From NCBI GenBank assembly GCA_021018995.1, contig CM037585.1, positions 117,698,331 through 117,762,330 on the forward strand: a DNA stretch of 64,000 nucleotides. The letters are read 5' to 3'. Position 1 is the stretch's first letter. Each line of letters starts with the position of its first letter. Positions 48,275 through 59,890 of this stretch are shown here, in pieces. A program made the translations under genes and the position numbers. The notes beneath the pieces are model-generated. The model was not told where the DNA came from. It was given only the letters and a program-made list of their open reading frames with translations, and ran no database searches. The stretch comes from Chloranthus sessilifolius (Eukaryota; Streptophyta; Magnoliopsida; Chloranthales; Chloranthaceae).

Positions 48275-49255
48275 ATAACTCAAAAGGGGGCTTGAGACCC
48301 GTATTCTCAACTAATCTCATGAGCAAAAATGATGCGTCTCTCCAACTATTGGAGAAATGAGTTAGATCATTGTCACAAGGAAATTTATCTCTCTCAATAT
48401 TATATGAAGGTTAAATCTTGACCTATGATGTTTTGTACCTAGACTAGGAGTTGAAGGTAAGGCAAGGCCAGATGTGAAGGCTTATTCTTCATGGCTTGTG
48501 ATCGAATTCTATATGGTGCAGAATGTTGGGCTACAAAAAAGGGACAAGAAGATAGATTACATGTGGCTGAGTTCATAGAACATATTAGAGATGTGATAAT
48601 TTAAAAGGAGGCTTGAGACCCGTATTCTCAACTCTTCTCATGAGCAAAAATGATGCTTCCCTCCAACTATTGGAGAAATGAGTTAGATCATTGTCATAAG
48701 GATATTTATCTCTCGCAATATTATATGAAGGTTAAATCTCGTCCTATGATGTTTTGTAACTAGACTAGGAGTTGAAGGTAAGGCAAGGCCAGATGCGAAG
48801 GCATTCTTCATGGCTCGTGGTTTAGTTCTATATGGTGCAGAATGTTGGGCTACGAAAAAGGGATAAGAAGATAGATTACATGTGGCTGAGATGCATATGT
48901 TAGGATGGATGTGTGGAGTATCAAGAAAGAATAAAATTCGGAATGAATACATCAGAGGAAATTTGAGAGTGGCGCTGATAAAGGAAAAAATTACGGAATG
49001 TTGGTTGAGGTGGTTTAGACATGTTCATCGGAGTCTAGAAGCATACCTTATATGCAGGGTTGAGACGCTACAAGCACACGGAAGTAGGAGAAGATGGAGA
49101 CTAGTAAAGACTTGGAGGAAAGCTGTGAGAAGGGATATGAATGATTATAAAGTTATAGAGAGCTTAGCATTGATCAGAAACAAGTGAAAAAATAGGACCC
49201 GCAAAGATTACCCCAAACAGATCGGATAAGGTTGTGATGATGATGATGCTTATGA
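48275..49255 (+). pseudogene. RTE-clade LINE 3' end with a tandem duplication
   Basis: The frame 48882-49187 encodes the C-terminus of a plant RTE-type ORF: MHMLGWMCGVSRKNKIRNEY, LRWFRHVHRSLEAYLICRVE and a basic stretch, preceded by LYGAECWATK at about 48830. The element ends in the short GATGATGATG repeat (49236-49248) typical of RTE 3' ends. A block of about 300 bases is repeated with a 321-bp period (48291 and 48612), the first copy ending near 48570. The element is truncated at its 5' side and follows the L1 directly. Confidence 0.75.
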
Positions 49256-50560
49256 TCGAATTCAAAGTGTTTATAGATTGTAATTCACAGTCTGGGCTAT
49301 ACAGCCTTTCTTTCCTTGACTAGAAATGTTACAACCCAGTTGTGAAGTACAACAAAGAAACACTTGTGGTGACTAGCAAGTGATGGAATGAAAAAGAAGA
49401 TAAAAAAGCATCAGGTTCTGTTGCCATGTGTTATGGTGAATCTAGTTAGTTTTTGTTGGCTAGTATGTTTGATGAAAATTCCGTCCAAAAGTCAATTCTA
49501 TCTTTCTTAAGATTCTGAGAATTCCCAATTACAGGAATGTCAATCTCTTAGAACTTGCTATATATCATTTCTTTCAGATTTCTTGAAATTTGGTAAACTT
49601 AGCAGGGAAGCCACACATCGAAAAAACAAACTCGTACAATGGCTTCTTTTTTTTTATCTGGGCGTAAGCGAGAAGTTGGAATCCAAACAAATTGGGCAAG
49701 TGTAGCCAACTAGTCAAGGGAACAAAATCATTAGACGAGCCAACTCTCTGGTATGTGCAGGGTTTAAATGACAAGGGTATTTGATCCAGATTTCAAAATG
49801 CTTGGTGAGCATTACTCAGCAGGCAGCACAACATGGCGACCCATCCAAATTCACAACTTGGTCATGGGCTGGAATTTCTGAGTTGTAGGTGTGCCTCTAC
49901 CATTTATAGGCAGTCTATGACCTGTGCTTGAGTTGGATTTTGTTTTTTCGTTTCATGGCCAGTCCCCTAAGGTGACAGCGATGCCGAAGCTCTAGGTTGA
50001 TCTACCTCCGTTTGATAAATTTGGGCATCCATCTCAACACCAATTGGCAATGAGTGGAGGGTCCCAGGATCTTAAAAGAAGAGAGACAAGGCTATGAATA
50101 TCCAACATGGGACTAAAACTTCAACACCGTTACTGTTCTTTGCTGTTGGGTGGTGGTTCCTTCTTCTAAGCATTTGCTTAGTTGATCTAGCTGTAATTTT
50201 ATTATCTTAATGAAACTATAGCTTTACTGATAATTTTAAAAAAAAAAAGTAAAAAAGTTAGATGCCGAAAGCAGTGTTTTGAACCTTTTGTCTTCGATGA
50301 TCTTGTAGTGGGAAGTACATATATCTCTTGGGGAGACACTAGCTGCACCACCACTATGCATTAGCTGTATATTATATTATTATGCTATCAACTATGAAGC
50401 TCCACTGGTTAAATAGAGTTGGTATTGGTTTATCTTAGGAGGGCAAATGTGCAGTGGGTAATTTTGGTGAAGTCTAAAGTCTCCTGTCTCCCTATGGTGG
50501 TTCTTCATTTTGTCGATTTGCAGTTGTACAATTGAAAGTTTTTTTTCTTTTTTTGTTTAT
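49256..50560. other. Unclassified stretch
   Basis: No recognisable coding region. An A-run at 50239-50250 after TGAAACTATAGC may mark the 3' end of an old retroposed sequence, but I could not identify its body. Confidence 0.3.
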
Positions 50561-50572
50561 GTACAATTGAAA

Positions 50573-50770
50573 ATCTTTTTTATCTCTTTTTGTTGATGTT
50601 GATGACCTGGGTATCCGGGCCTCTTAGAGCACCCAACTAATCCTTGGGGCGCATGCATGAACACAGGATATAAATCCCTAAGTTGGCCGCTGGGGGATTT
50701 GAACTCAGGTTTCCCACTTCTTGAGGGTGGGTACCTGGCCTCAAGTTGTGCAATTGATATTTTAGAAAGC
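50573..50770 (-). mobile_element. tRNA-derived SINE-like element
   Basis: On the minus strand, GAGTTCAAATCCCCC (about 50692-50706) is a good pol III B box and an A-box-like GCACAACTTGAGGCCAGG lies about 40 bases upstream. Body of some 190 bases ending in an A/T-rich tail. CAATTGAAAATC on the left and CAATTGATATTT on the right may be a decayed target duplication. Confidence 0.5.
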
Positions 50771-51009
50771 AACGAATAAATCTTATTTATAGTTTTGTAT
50801 GCACTCTTTCAGTCATCTATCACATTCTGTTCATACAGATTTGAAGTAGTTAATTTGATCTGATTATCCACCTTTTGGCATATTGAGCTTCTCAGGTTGA
50901 TTATTTCAATAATATGTAAGGGCTCCTTGTATGAAGGTGAAAATGGACTAGTTTCCATTTCACGAAAAATAGACAATTCCAATACTATGATGAGTCCGTC
51001 GTCATATTG

Positions 51010-51205
51010 AGAGAAAAAAAAGTCGTACTCAGGACACAAGGCTGCCGCTTTTGACAGAGTCTGGGAGAGGTAGATGGTAGGCAGCTATACAACTATTTTG
51101 GAGAGGCTGATTCCCAGACTTGACCCTGCAACCTATCGTTTTGGGCGGGGATAGTACTTGCCATCGCACCAAGGTCCGATCTCGAGGTAGCTTGCTAAAA
51201 AGCTC
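51010..51205 (-). mobile_element. SINE, Au-like
   Basis: On the minus strand: A box GGTGCGATGGCAAGTA (about 51170), B box GGTTGCAGGGTCAAGTC (about 51125), then GAATCAGCCTCTCCAAAA and an end GCCTTGTGTCCTGAGTACGA followed by T-run (51010-51030). This layout and the GCCTTGTG...GTACGACTTTT end are hallmarks of plant Au-type SINEs. Confidence 0.7.
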
Positions 51206-51349
51206 TTACAAAAATATTAGAAAAAAAACAGTTTAATGAATTTGAATTGGGTAGAGGGACCAATGATGGCACAACTTAGTCAAATTTCTACTTTCAAAGA
51301 TTTAGAAGCTCAAAATCTGTGCGCCTCACCAGAGATGTGATTGACCATG

Positions 51350-51680
51350 CAGGCCTGTTGTAAATCTAAAGATGGGCTGGGCTTTGAATGGTCTGGTCCT
51401 TAATCAGAGGCTAAAAATAAGGCCTGACTCGCGGTTGAATAATGCCTAGGTCCGATCATGAATCAGGTCTAGTACCTTATCCCAGGCTAGGGAGGGGTGG
51501 GCCACTGACCAGCTCAGCAAATTATCGTTTAAGCAGTCACGTTAGGTTGGGTCATGTTCAGAAGCATGAATGGCTTGGTTCTTAATCAGGCCTGAAACCT
51601 AGGTCTGACCTAGTTTGACCCAGCCTGTTTAATAATCAGCTTGGGTCAAAACCCAATTACAAATTGGGCCAAAATTTTAG
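51350..51680. repeat. Degenerate GGCCTG/GGGTCAGG-rich repeat
   Basis: Recurring TCAGGCCTGA, GGTCCGACCTGG-like and TTGGGTCAAAACCCAA phrases. Similar in style to 29205-29399 and probably the remains of a non-autonomous DNA transposon. No ends identified. Confidence 0.35.
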
Positions 51681-51994
51681 CGTGAACGATCCAAATCGCT
51701 GGCAGAGCCACGAGCGAAACCAGCCCATTGACACCGAGATTGATAATACCAGCTCCTAAAAAAAGTGCATATCTAAGCGTTGTACAGGTTACCAACCCAT
51801 AAGCTAAGTAGATTGGACCGGTTCACTGATTGAATACATGTGGCACTGATTTTCATGAAGTGTGCCGCTTGATGCCAATGAACGAATGCAAAGATTAACT
51901 AATGCAAAGATTTGGTGGGTCAAAGATTGCATTAGGAAAAAAAAAAAAAAAAAAATTCTCCATCATGAAAATCAAACCACTAGATTGTATTGGA

Positions 51995-52001
<7 letters not shown>

Positions 52002-52050
<49 letters not shown>
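52002..52050. repeat. (TA)n microsatellite
   Basis: TA run of about 49 bases preceded by an A-run. Confidence 0.95.
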
Positions 52051-52053
<3 letters not shown>

Positions 52054-52392
52054 CCCTAAGTGATTCAAACTAGCCAAACATCTTTAGAGTGAAAGGTCAC
52101 CATTGAACATTTGACCTCTTTGAATTATATTATATGCAGTTTTTTCAATGCAACCTTCGACCCATGAGATCTTATAATATATATGATTACATGACTCAAG
52201 TCAAAAAATATACTTTCATGACTAGCGATTATTGGCTGCATGTCAGATCAAGTGATGTAAAAGTTATCTGATGTGACATACAATCAATGGTTCCTAGAGT
52301 CGTAAAAGTATATTTTATGACTCGAGTGAGAGAATCATTATTATATATATAATCATTTTCCTATATATATGGCAAAGGGGAAAATGTGCTCG

Positions 52393-54238
52393 GGCGTAAA
52401 GATATCTCTATGTCAATTGATATGGGTGCGACACGTAATGCTTTTTTTTGTGAAGTGATGGGTGGCATAAGACTCATTTTACTAACTAGGGTTAAACTTT
52501 TAAAATATTTAAAAAATTATATTTCCTTTTAACCGTCATTCTTGACTTTTTTAGAAATATTTTTAAATTCTTTTTTTTTTCTCTCTTCCTCTTCTCTCTT
52601 TTTTTAAAAAAGTATCATTTACTTTTTCAGGTATAGTTTATTTAAAAAATATGAGCATCTGGTAGCGAAGCGATAGCACCCAAATAGCGAGGTGCCAGTG
52701 TCAACGCTTTGCTAAAAAAAATAACAAACCTCCGAGGAGTCGGCGCTTCAATAAAAAAAATTAATAATAATAAATTAGCGATGCACCAATAGCCTAGCGT
52801 TGGCACCATGGCGTCGGGGTCAAGCGCTACGCCACCGGGGTGCCAGTGCTTTGTTATTGGAGTGTCGGGGCTTCGCTGTCAAAATGCTAGCGCTTCACTA
52901 TCGAGCAATCACATTTTTTTAGTAAAATATACTTGAAAAAATAAGTCTGACATTTTCTTGGAAAAATGGAGAGAAAAAAGAGAAAAGAAAGTGACTTTAA
53001 AAGAGTCAAGAATGATGGCTTAAAGGGCATTTAACTTTTAAAATATTTTAAAAGTGTAGCCCTAGTTAGTAAAGTGGCCTCATACACCTATCATTTCACA
53101 AAAAGAGTGCTACGTGTCACGCCCATATCAATTAGTGTAGATATTATCTCTATGCCTAGGCGATATGAGCGTGACATGTAACATTTTTTGTGAAGCATTA
53201 GGTGGCATGGGGCCTACTTTACTAACTATGGTTAAACTTTTAAAAATTGTATTCCCTTTTAGCCGTCATTCTTGACTTTTTTAAAAGCTTCTTTCTTTTC
53301 TCTTCTCCATTTTTCCAAGAAACTGTCAGACTTATTTTCTCAGATATATTTTACTCAAAAAATGTAAGCACTCAGTAGCGAAGCGTTGGCACCCCGGTAA
53401 GGAAGTGTTATCACTCCAATAGAGAAGTGTTGACACTACCAGGGTGCCGGCGCCTCGATATCGAGGACCCAACACTCCTATATTGAGGCACCGGAACCCC
53501 CCCTTTTTTTTTTGCACCTCAGCAGCGAAGCGCCAACACCTTGATATCGAGGCGTCGGCATCCCAGTAGTATCAGCGCTTCTCTCCCCGAGGTGCCAATG
53601 CTTCTCTACCTGGTTGTTAGCACTTCGCTACCGAGCGCTCACATTTTTTGAGTAAAATATACCTTAAAAAATAAGTCTGGCCCTCTCTTGGAAAAAGGGA
53701 GAAGAGAAAGAAAAGTCTAAGGTTAAACTTTTAAAATATTTTAAAGTTATATTCCCTTGCAGATGTCATTTTTGATTTTTTTTTAAGTTTATTTATTTTC
53801 TCTCTTTTTCTTTTTTTCAAAAAAGTGTTACACTTACTTTTTTTCAAGTATATTTTATTCAAATAGTTTAGGCGCCCGATAGCAAAACACTAGCACTTCA
53901 GAAGCGAAACGCTGGCACTCAGGTAGAGAAGCGCTAGCACCCCAAGGAGAGAAGCGCTGACCTAGCCGAGGCACCAGCACCTCGATATCGGGGTGTTGGC
54001 GCTTCGCTATCGAGGTGATAAAAAAAAGGAAAAAAATGTCAATGCCAACGCTTTTCTCTCGGAGTGTTGACACTTCAATACTAGGTGCCCACTTTTTTTA
54101 GTAAAATACATTTGAAAAAATAAGTGAGACTTTCTTGAAAAAAAGAAGAAAAGAGAAAGAAAATAATGATACTTATAAAAAAGTCAAGAATGAAGGCTTG
54201 AAGGAAATATAATTTTTAAATAATTTAAAAGTTTAATT
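52393..54238. mobile_element. Three fused foldback units with GC-rich hinge repeats
   Basis: Unit 1 (52393-53158) has inverted ends over about 200 bases: AATTGATATGGGTGCGACAC (52418) pairs with GTGTCACGCCCATATCAATT (53118), and TTACTAACTAGGGTTAAAC with GTGTAGCCCTAGTTAGTAAA. The arms continue through CGTCATTCTTGACTTTTT / GAGTCAAGAATGA. Between the arms lies a hinge of short GC-rich units such as TAGCGAAGCGTTGGCACC in both orientations. Units 2 (about 53160-53706) and 3 (about 53707-54238) repeat the arm-hinge-arm plan with fewer bases at the outer ends. No protein is encoded; the ORFs at 53332-54073 are read from the hinge repeats. Confidence 0.8.
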
Positions 54239-54504
54239 AGACCCTCAGGCCACATGATTAAAAAATAACACCCTTTTGGTATCACATGTGGCATGTGATT
54301 AATAAAAAATAAAATAAAAAAATAGCTTATAATTTATATCAATGAGGAAACCCAATCTTTCTTTTTTTCTGTTTTTAGAAAAATTGGTCTCGTGACTCCA
54401 AAGAAAAGGCGAGATAAATCACAATCTTTGCATAAAGATATAAGATGGGCATATGTAGATTGATTCTCTATTATACAACATTATTCATTGTCACTTAAAA
54501 TTTA

Positions 54505-54710
54505 AAATTAGGGCCGTGAATGGGTTGGGTTGACCAATCGGGTCGTCGGAAGCATCTGAGCCGAGCCCACCCGATAAATTATGTAAAATTTATACGATTT
54601 TCAAGGGATTTACTTTGCTTTTTTTGATCCAACGCAATTTTTCAGTTGGGTCGGGCATCTAACCTTTGCACGTTGAGTTGAGTCAGGTGCTTTGACCCGA
54701 TCTGGAAGTC
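54505..54710. repeat. Degenerate TGGGTTGGGTTGACC-type element
   Basis: Starts TTAGGGCCGTGAATGGG and contains GGGTCGGGCA and TTGACCCGATCTGG, the usual style of ends of plant hAT-like non-autonomous elements. Confidence 0.4.
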
Positions 54711-55847
54711 CTACTTGCCTACTAAATATGAGATGAACCTTGATTCTTCACTTTAAATTTCTCCAAGCCGGAGCCAAAGAACCATTCTTCGGCTCGGGAG
54801 ATCTAAGCCAAATGCAACCTTAGAGTTACAACGACTAAAAGAAATTCCTTTGCATTTTGGTATGACTTTGGGCACGTTTGTTTTGTTGCAATATGCATCT
54901 TGTAAAATAAAGATTGCATGTAATTTTTTGATAATTGGACTATTTGCAAAATTCACTTTATATGTAAAATTTCAGTGTAAAATGATTGTTCTTTTGGCTG
55001 CAAAATTTCCTTATAAAATTCACTTTTTGATGATTTTTTAATATTAGAATCAAAAGAGCAACTTGTATAATATATTTAAATTCTTATGAAAATTGACATT
55101 CTTCATTCATCGTTGCTAGTATCCGACTTCATTGGGCATGATGGGCAGTGGCAGTACCATGATTTACCTGAATAATGACATTACTTCATTCTTAAAGTAT
55201 CTTAAAGATTTTTATTTAACGATGGAGGGTCTTGAACCCCCCCCCCCCCATCAGATAACGTGACACTATCACTGATGATAGACATATCAGATGTGTCATG
55301 GAATCATGGTGATGTAGTCTTTTGTAGCGTTAGATGGAACTATAAAATTTATTTCCATCGCGCTTACTCACAAGTCATTAACGACAATATGAGAGATCAT
55401 TATTACGATAATGAACTAATTTGCATGCGGCTGTTTGGTTGGGCAGCAATTAGAAACCCAACCAAATAGGATAGTAAAACCCCAAGCAGCTTAATACTTG
55501 GGCTGTAATGGGAAGCCAAATGTAAATAGAGAAGTAAAACAATTTGCCAATTGGAAACCTATCTTCTTACCTTATCACTGATTTTTAATCATCTAAATAG
55601 AAGAGTATTTTTATATGAAACTTGCATTTAAAAGAAATGATAGAAAATAAAGTTGGAACCAGTATAAGGAGCGAGAAGCATTAGGTCAACACCACCATTA
55701 TATTTATCACAAAAACAAACTTTAAACCATATAAGGCCTACAACTGTATCAAATTCTTTCACAAAAGATAAATTTAAACCCATATAAGTCGCGTTAAGTA
55801 CATACAAAAATTGTTGCTTTTATATGAATCACCGAAGCAACTATAAT
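54711..55847. other. Unclassified AT-rich stretch
   Basis: No gene. A C-run at 55239-55250 and a phrase TGTTTGGTTGGGCAGC near 55430 that resembles a PIF/Harbinger or MITE end, for which I found no partner. Confidence 0.3.
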
Positions 55848-56553
55848 CTAAAGGGTCACTGAACTCAATGATGAGTCGTCATCGCTCTCGAAATCTGATG
55901 ATCTTTTTGAATCATCACCATCATCATGATTTTCATTCATTTCTTCTTCGATGACCTCTTCCTCGTCCTCATGCTCCTCTTTTTCATCTTCTTTTGCATT
56001 ATTACTATTATCATCTTCATCAGAGCTGAGTATATTTATTACCTTCCTCGCATAGTTATTGGTAGCGCGCTCTGCGGGCGTCACATAAGTTTTGATGTCC
56101 ATCATTCCTGCATGATTACGAAATGGGTCAAAGACCATTTTCACGGAAGTTGAAAGTTATGATATAGGGTAAACAACATAATATTACACAATGAAGGGAA
56201 GAGATTTGTCTAATAAAATACCATCGGTAGCTTCCATAAGAACAAAACAGCATATGTGAAATGATAGACAATGTATTATTTTCTTACTACAATTAAATCA
56301 CACTGAAAACAACAAAAATCACAAAAATTACGCCTAACAGCTTAATGATAGGTTGCCAAAACCCTTGACTGTCTAGCCTCCCAATCATTTCCACCTCACG
56401 TTGGTTGTGTATCCTATGAAATCTATTATATTGCTCAACTACCTCTTCAAGGGATTGCTGTGGCATGGCAAGCGTTCGAATATCCATGTACTTGTTCTCT
56501 CGCTTCCTCCCACGCCCGATATATCCTCGATACTCATCCAACGAAAATAACAT
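55848..56553 (-). other. Two short ORFs of unknown status downstream of the transposase
   Basis: 56293-56553 could encode 86 residues ending in a hydrophobic segment (FWQPIIKLLGVIFVIFVVFSVI); 55848-56144 could encode 98 residues with a long Asp/Glu-rich tail (EDEKEEHEDEEEVIEEEMNE). Both follow the PIF/Harbinger transposase remnant on the same strand, and intervening sequence could be intronic. I do not recognise either. They might be part of a transposon-borne or host gene or might be chance. Confidence 0.25.
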
Positions 56554-56739
56554 AATAGTGATTCATCTGTTGAAGACATATATTTGTAGTATAAGAAGTC
56601 AATCTTTATAATAAAGACGAAATATCTAACATATTCGTAATGAGTAAGTACCATCATTTAAACAAAAGTCATGAAAATTACGCATGTATTATACAATAAC
56701 ATCATCTTAAACACACACCTCGGGACTGGAGCTATCACG

Positions 56740-59470
56740 AATGACGCCCTTCTCAAAGCGTATTTGCGAGGCTTTGATGAAATGCTCGGGCAATTTCTCT
56801 CCACCCTCATTTGTGATGCACGAATCTCTGTATTAGTAACTATGTTGTCTTCATCTAGATCAAATTCCTTCTCACATCTCCATTATTCGAAGACCGAATC
56901 CGCATCGCAGTAGGTATGAATGAAATTGTGTAACACGCATGATCGACCTTCAAAAGTGAATAATTTAAAACCAAATCTAGGCATTACTAGGCATAATTTA
57001 ATTACTAATATTTGCTTTTAGTGCATAATTGAGTATAACAGGTTTTGAATGCCTAAAAGCGCAAATGTGGTTAAAAGAGTAAAATTAAGGGCGTCTTGAA
57101 GCTACGACGAGAATCTATCCAAAATAGCAGAGAGAAAGAAGAGTGTCAAAGTTTATATATAGATTTGCTGGAGTTGAGGCCCATACCATTGAAAAGTAGA
57201 AGTTCCCAGCTTTTCAACGAGCTAAGAATTGTCGAATTTCGAGTTGTATATAAAAAGTTATAGCTAAATAAAAAATGCAGTTGTGACCAGTCAAAACTGG
57301 GATTTTGACCGTTCAAGACTGGTTCAAGACGCGAATTTGGCCTGTTCCAACACAAAATAGCTTCAGAAACCTAAGTTTTGGCCGGTTGAAATGTCCATTT
57401 TGACCAGTCAAAACTCAATAGTAGAAGGGGCTTTCTTATACACGTCATTTTGGCCGGTCAAGCTCCATTCTTGATCAGTTGAAGCTGGGATTTCCTGCTG
57501 ACTTTTAGGCGTGCAGTTTGAGATTCTTGCTAATTTTCAGGTGTGAACAGTTGGGATTCTTTTGAAAATCAAGACTCTAAGATCTTCTACCTTCCTAATT
57601 TAGATTAGATTCATTCTAGGGTTTGCTTCCTATTAGAAATTAATATTCTAGGGTCTTATACATCTATAAATAAGGACCGTAGGTTAGGAATAAAACAACT
57701 TTTAGCCCTAGAGCTTTTTGCTCATAGGTTTAAGTTAGATTAGTTCTGAAATAGAGAGAGATTGATTATAATAATTGATCGAAAAGCGATTCAGCAATGA
57801 AGAAGGTCTTCAGATCAATGTGAGGCTAAACGCGCTTAGGCTGGGATCTCTTGTAAATTTCGAATAAGTATTAAATAAATTTCTTTTTCTTTTTCTATTT
57901 TTGAATTTCGTTTATGATACGATTGCATGTTCGAGGTTTCGAATATATCGAGGACGCGATAGTAACACTATAATCTTGTTTAGTTTAATTCCAGTGGCCT
58001 TGTAGGGATTGAGGTTGGATTAGATAGGATATTCACCGATAGACTAGGCCTTGTAGGATAGTTTTTGTTGGTTCGTACAATGATGCCTTGACGATTAGAT
58101 TTATCTAATTTATATACGAAGTGACTGACCTTGTAGTCTGAAGCGGGGGTACTGAGGATTTATTAATAGAAAAGAAATAGGATTTATTATATATGAGTCT
58201 GAGATCCAAGAGAGATTCCAGGCTGTCTTCTCCCCTCTTATTTCAAAACTATTTTAGGTTTCTTTTTATTCTAGTTTATTTAGGAAACATAACTTTTATA
58301 CTTTTATTAAAATAAATAGAAATTGAATAAAGATAAATGACAAGTTCCTGTAATTCAGTACCCTCATACTAGCCCAAGTACTTCGAACTTGTACACTTGC
58401 AAGGCTTTATTTATAAACAATCAACGCAACATGTGATGGCGATCTTCACTTGAGTAAGTACCTTGCGCGTGAGGATGGGAAAGCGTTATTTTAGTGCCTC
58501 AAATGCACGTTCTACCACATTTCTTAATTGAGAGTGAGATTGGTTAAACAACTCTTTAGGGTCCGTTGGTGGGTTGCTGCCATTAAAATCTCCTAAGTGG
58601 TAGCGAGTTCGTCGATAAGACGCGATGAAGTTTACCCACCATCAATAAGGTAATATTTTTCAATAGGAACACTTAACCTATTTTATTGACGTGAGAGTGC
58701 ATTCGCCAAAACTCTTGAGTCCGCTGCAGATCCCTCCCAATCTACTAGCACATATTGGAACCTCATGTCAAATGAGATCGCAGCAAGTACGTTCTGCGAC
58801 GTAAATTGCTTGCAATTACGATACCGGGAGTGGTCTTATTTTCGTACCCATGCAGTGATGTATGTACCATTGATAGCTTCTGCACAATCCTTTGGACAAT
58901 AATATCATTATTTGAGTGTAAGGATGGATCCAATGCAATCGAATCTAATTATAACATTGTACTATCGATTAATTAGGCTTACCTTAAAGTAAGAATAGAA
59001 TCGCAGTTCATGCTATATCTCTGGTTGGAGAGCAGCAGTTGCAAGGACGACGACATCGCGATAGAGCCGTAATATCACCTCCAAGATAGCAATGAAATAT
59101 TCACTAATTGTTGATCCCGAGTGCTGGAATGGATTTTGTGCTACTCAATTCTTCGTATTATGAGATAATGTGAACACAAATATCGCCACCCGCTCTTCCA
59201 AAAGCAGGTGCCTTGTGTTGTGTAGAATGCCCCTATCCCTCAAGGCTACGCATAGCTCCAAAAAATAGGCACCCGCATTCGAAAAAGATCGAAAGGTGTG
59301 CGTTCATGTCCCGTTAAAGCTTCTTGCACAAACATGTGACCAGTAAGTGTGGAGGAATGGACGCGTTGTCTAGCACCACGCATATAACTGATATAGTAGC
59401 AAGCTGCGAGCATGATCATGCCCCCTACCATCATTATCATGGTCTTCATTTCAGGGTCAATCATCATTAA
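56740..59470 (-). pseudogene. PIF/Harbinger transposase pseudogene, split by a solo LTR
   Basis: Minus-strand pieces follow the order of plant PIF/Harbinger (DDE_Tnp_4) transposases: LTGHMFVQEALTGHERTPFDLFRM near the N-terminus (59246-59467); AEAINGTYITAWVRK, RYRNCKQFTSQNVLAAISFDM and YVLVDWEGSAADSRVLANAL (about 58700-58880); PKELFNQSHSQLRNVVERAFEAL and RFPIL (about 58470-58560); then, after the inserted LTR, HTYCDADSVFE (about 56880-56920). The first catalytic Asp, normally in AIDGTHI, is Asn here (AINGTYI), and stops interrupt the frame, for example soon after WVRK and after FEALK. The D of WEGSAxDSRVL and the E of VER are kept. Clearly inactive. Terminal repeats were not found. Confidence 0.75.
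56940..58423 (+). mobile_element. Solo LTR, family Z, TSD ACGCA, inside the transposase pseudogene
   Basis: 1484 bp from TGATCGACC (56940) to AAACAATCA (58423), flanked by identical ACGCA at 56935-56939 and 58424-58428. Order of parts: a module with AGTTGTATATAAAAAGTTAT (57240), GACC(A/G)GTC-type boxes (57285-57480), TATA box CTATAAATAAGGACC (57665), three CCTTGTAG motifs (57991-58140) and an end block with GTACACTTGCAAGG. Related to 1-1379 and 25300-26472 on the other strand. No coding sequence. Confidence 0.88.
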
Positions 59471-59885
59471 CGTGTGCGTCCAAGTATAGTTATTTACTAG
59501 TTTCCTTCACGAGCAGAAGGGTACCACTCGGAGCAGATGATGACATTTCTACTGAATCAATGAAAGGATATTAATGTCGTTGAAATAATTACATACCTAA
59601 GGATATGACTACTATATATCAAAATTTTAATATGCAATAAACATTAGTCCCTTTGAAAAAGGTTATGGGCCAATTATAAAAAATGGAACAAACAATGTTG
59701 TTGTCGTTCCTGCTATCACATACGTGCTATGTGAGACTAAGCACACACTTTTATGTGTACCGCATTTAACTAAGTTACATCTCGGATTTATCGATGACGT
59801 AACTTTTATGGAGGGTATAAGAACCCAGTTGAGGATAGCTTTAACCTATATTATTACAAACTTGAATCTTAAAGAAAATAGTGAA
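59471..59885. other. Unclassified stretch upstream of the solo LTR
   Basis: AT-rich; may include the 5' part of the Harbinger element. No features recognised. Confidence 0.3.
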
Positions 59886-59890
59886 TAAGC

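Noticed and set aside
50690-50710. Possible tRNA gene from a good B box
   Set aside because: No cloverleaf or acceptor stem; size and tail fit a SINE.
52640-54073. GC-rich hinge of the foldback units as a CpG island or gene start
   Set aside because: Consists of short repeats in both orientations between inverted arms; frames there are by-products.
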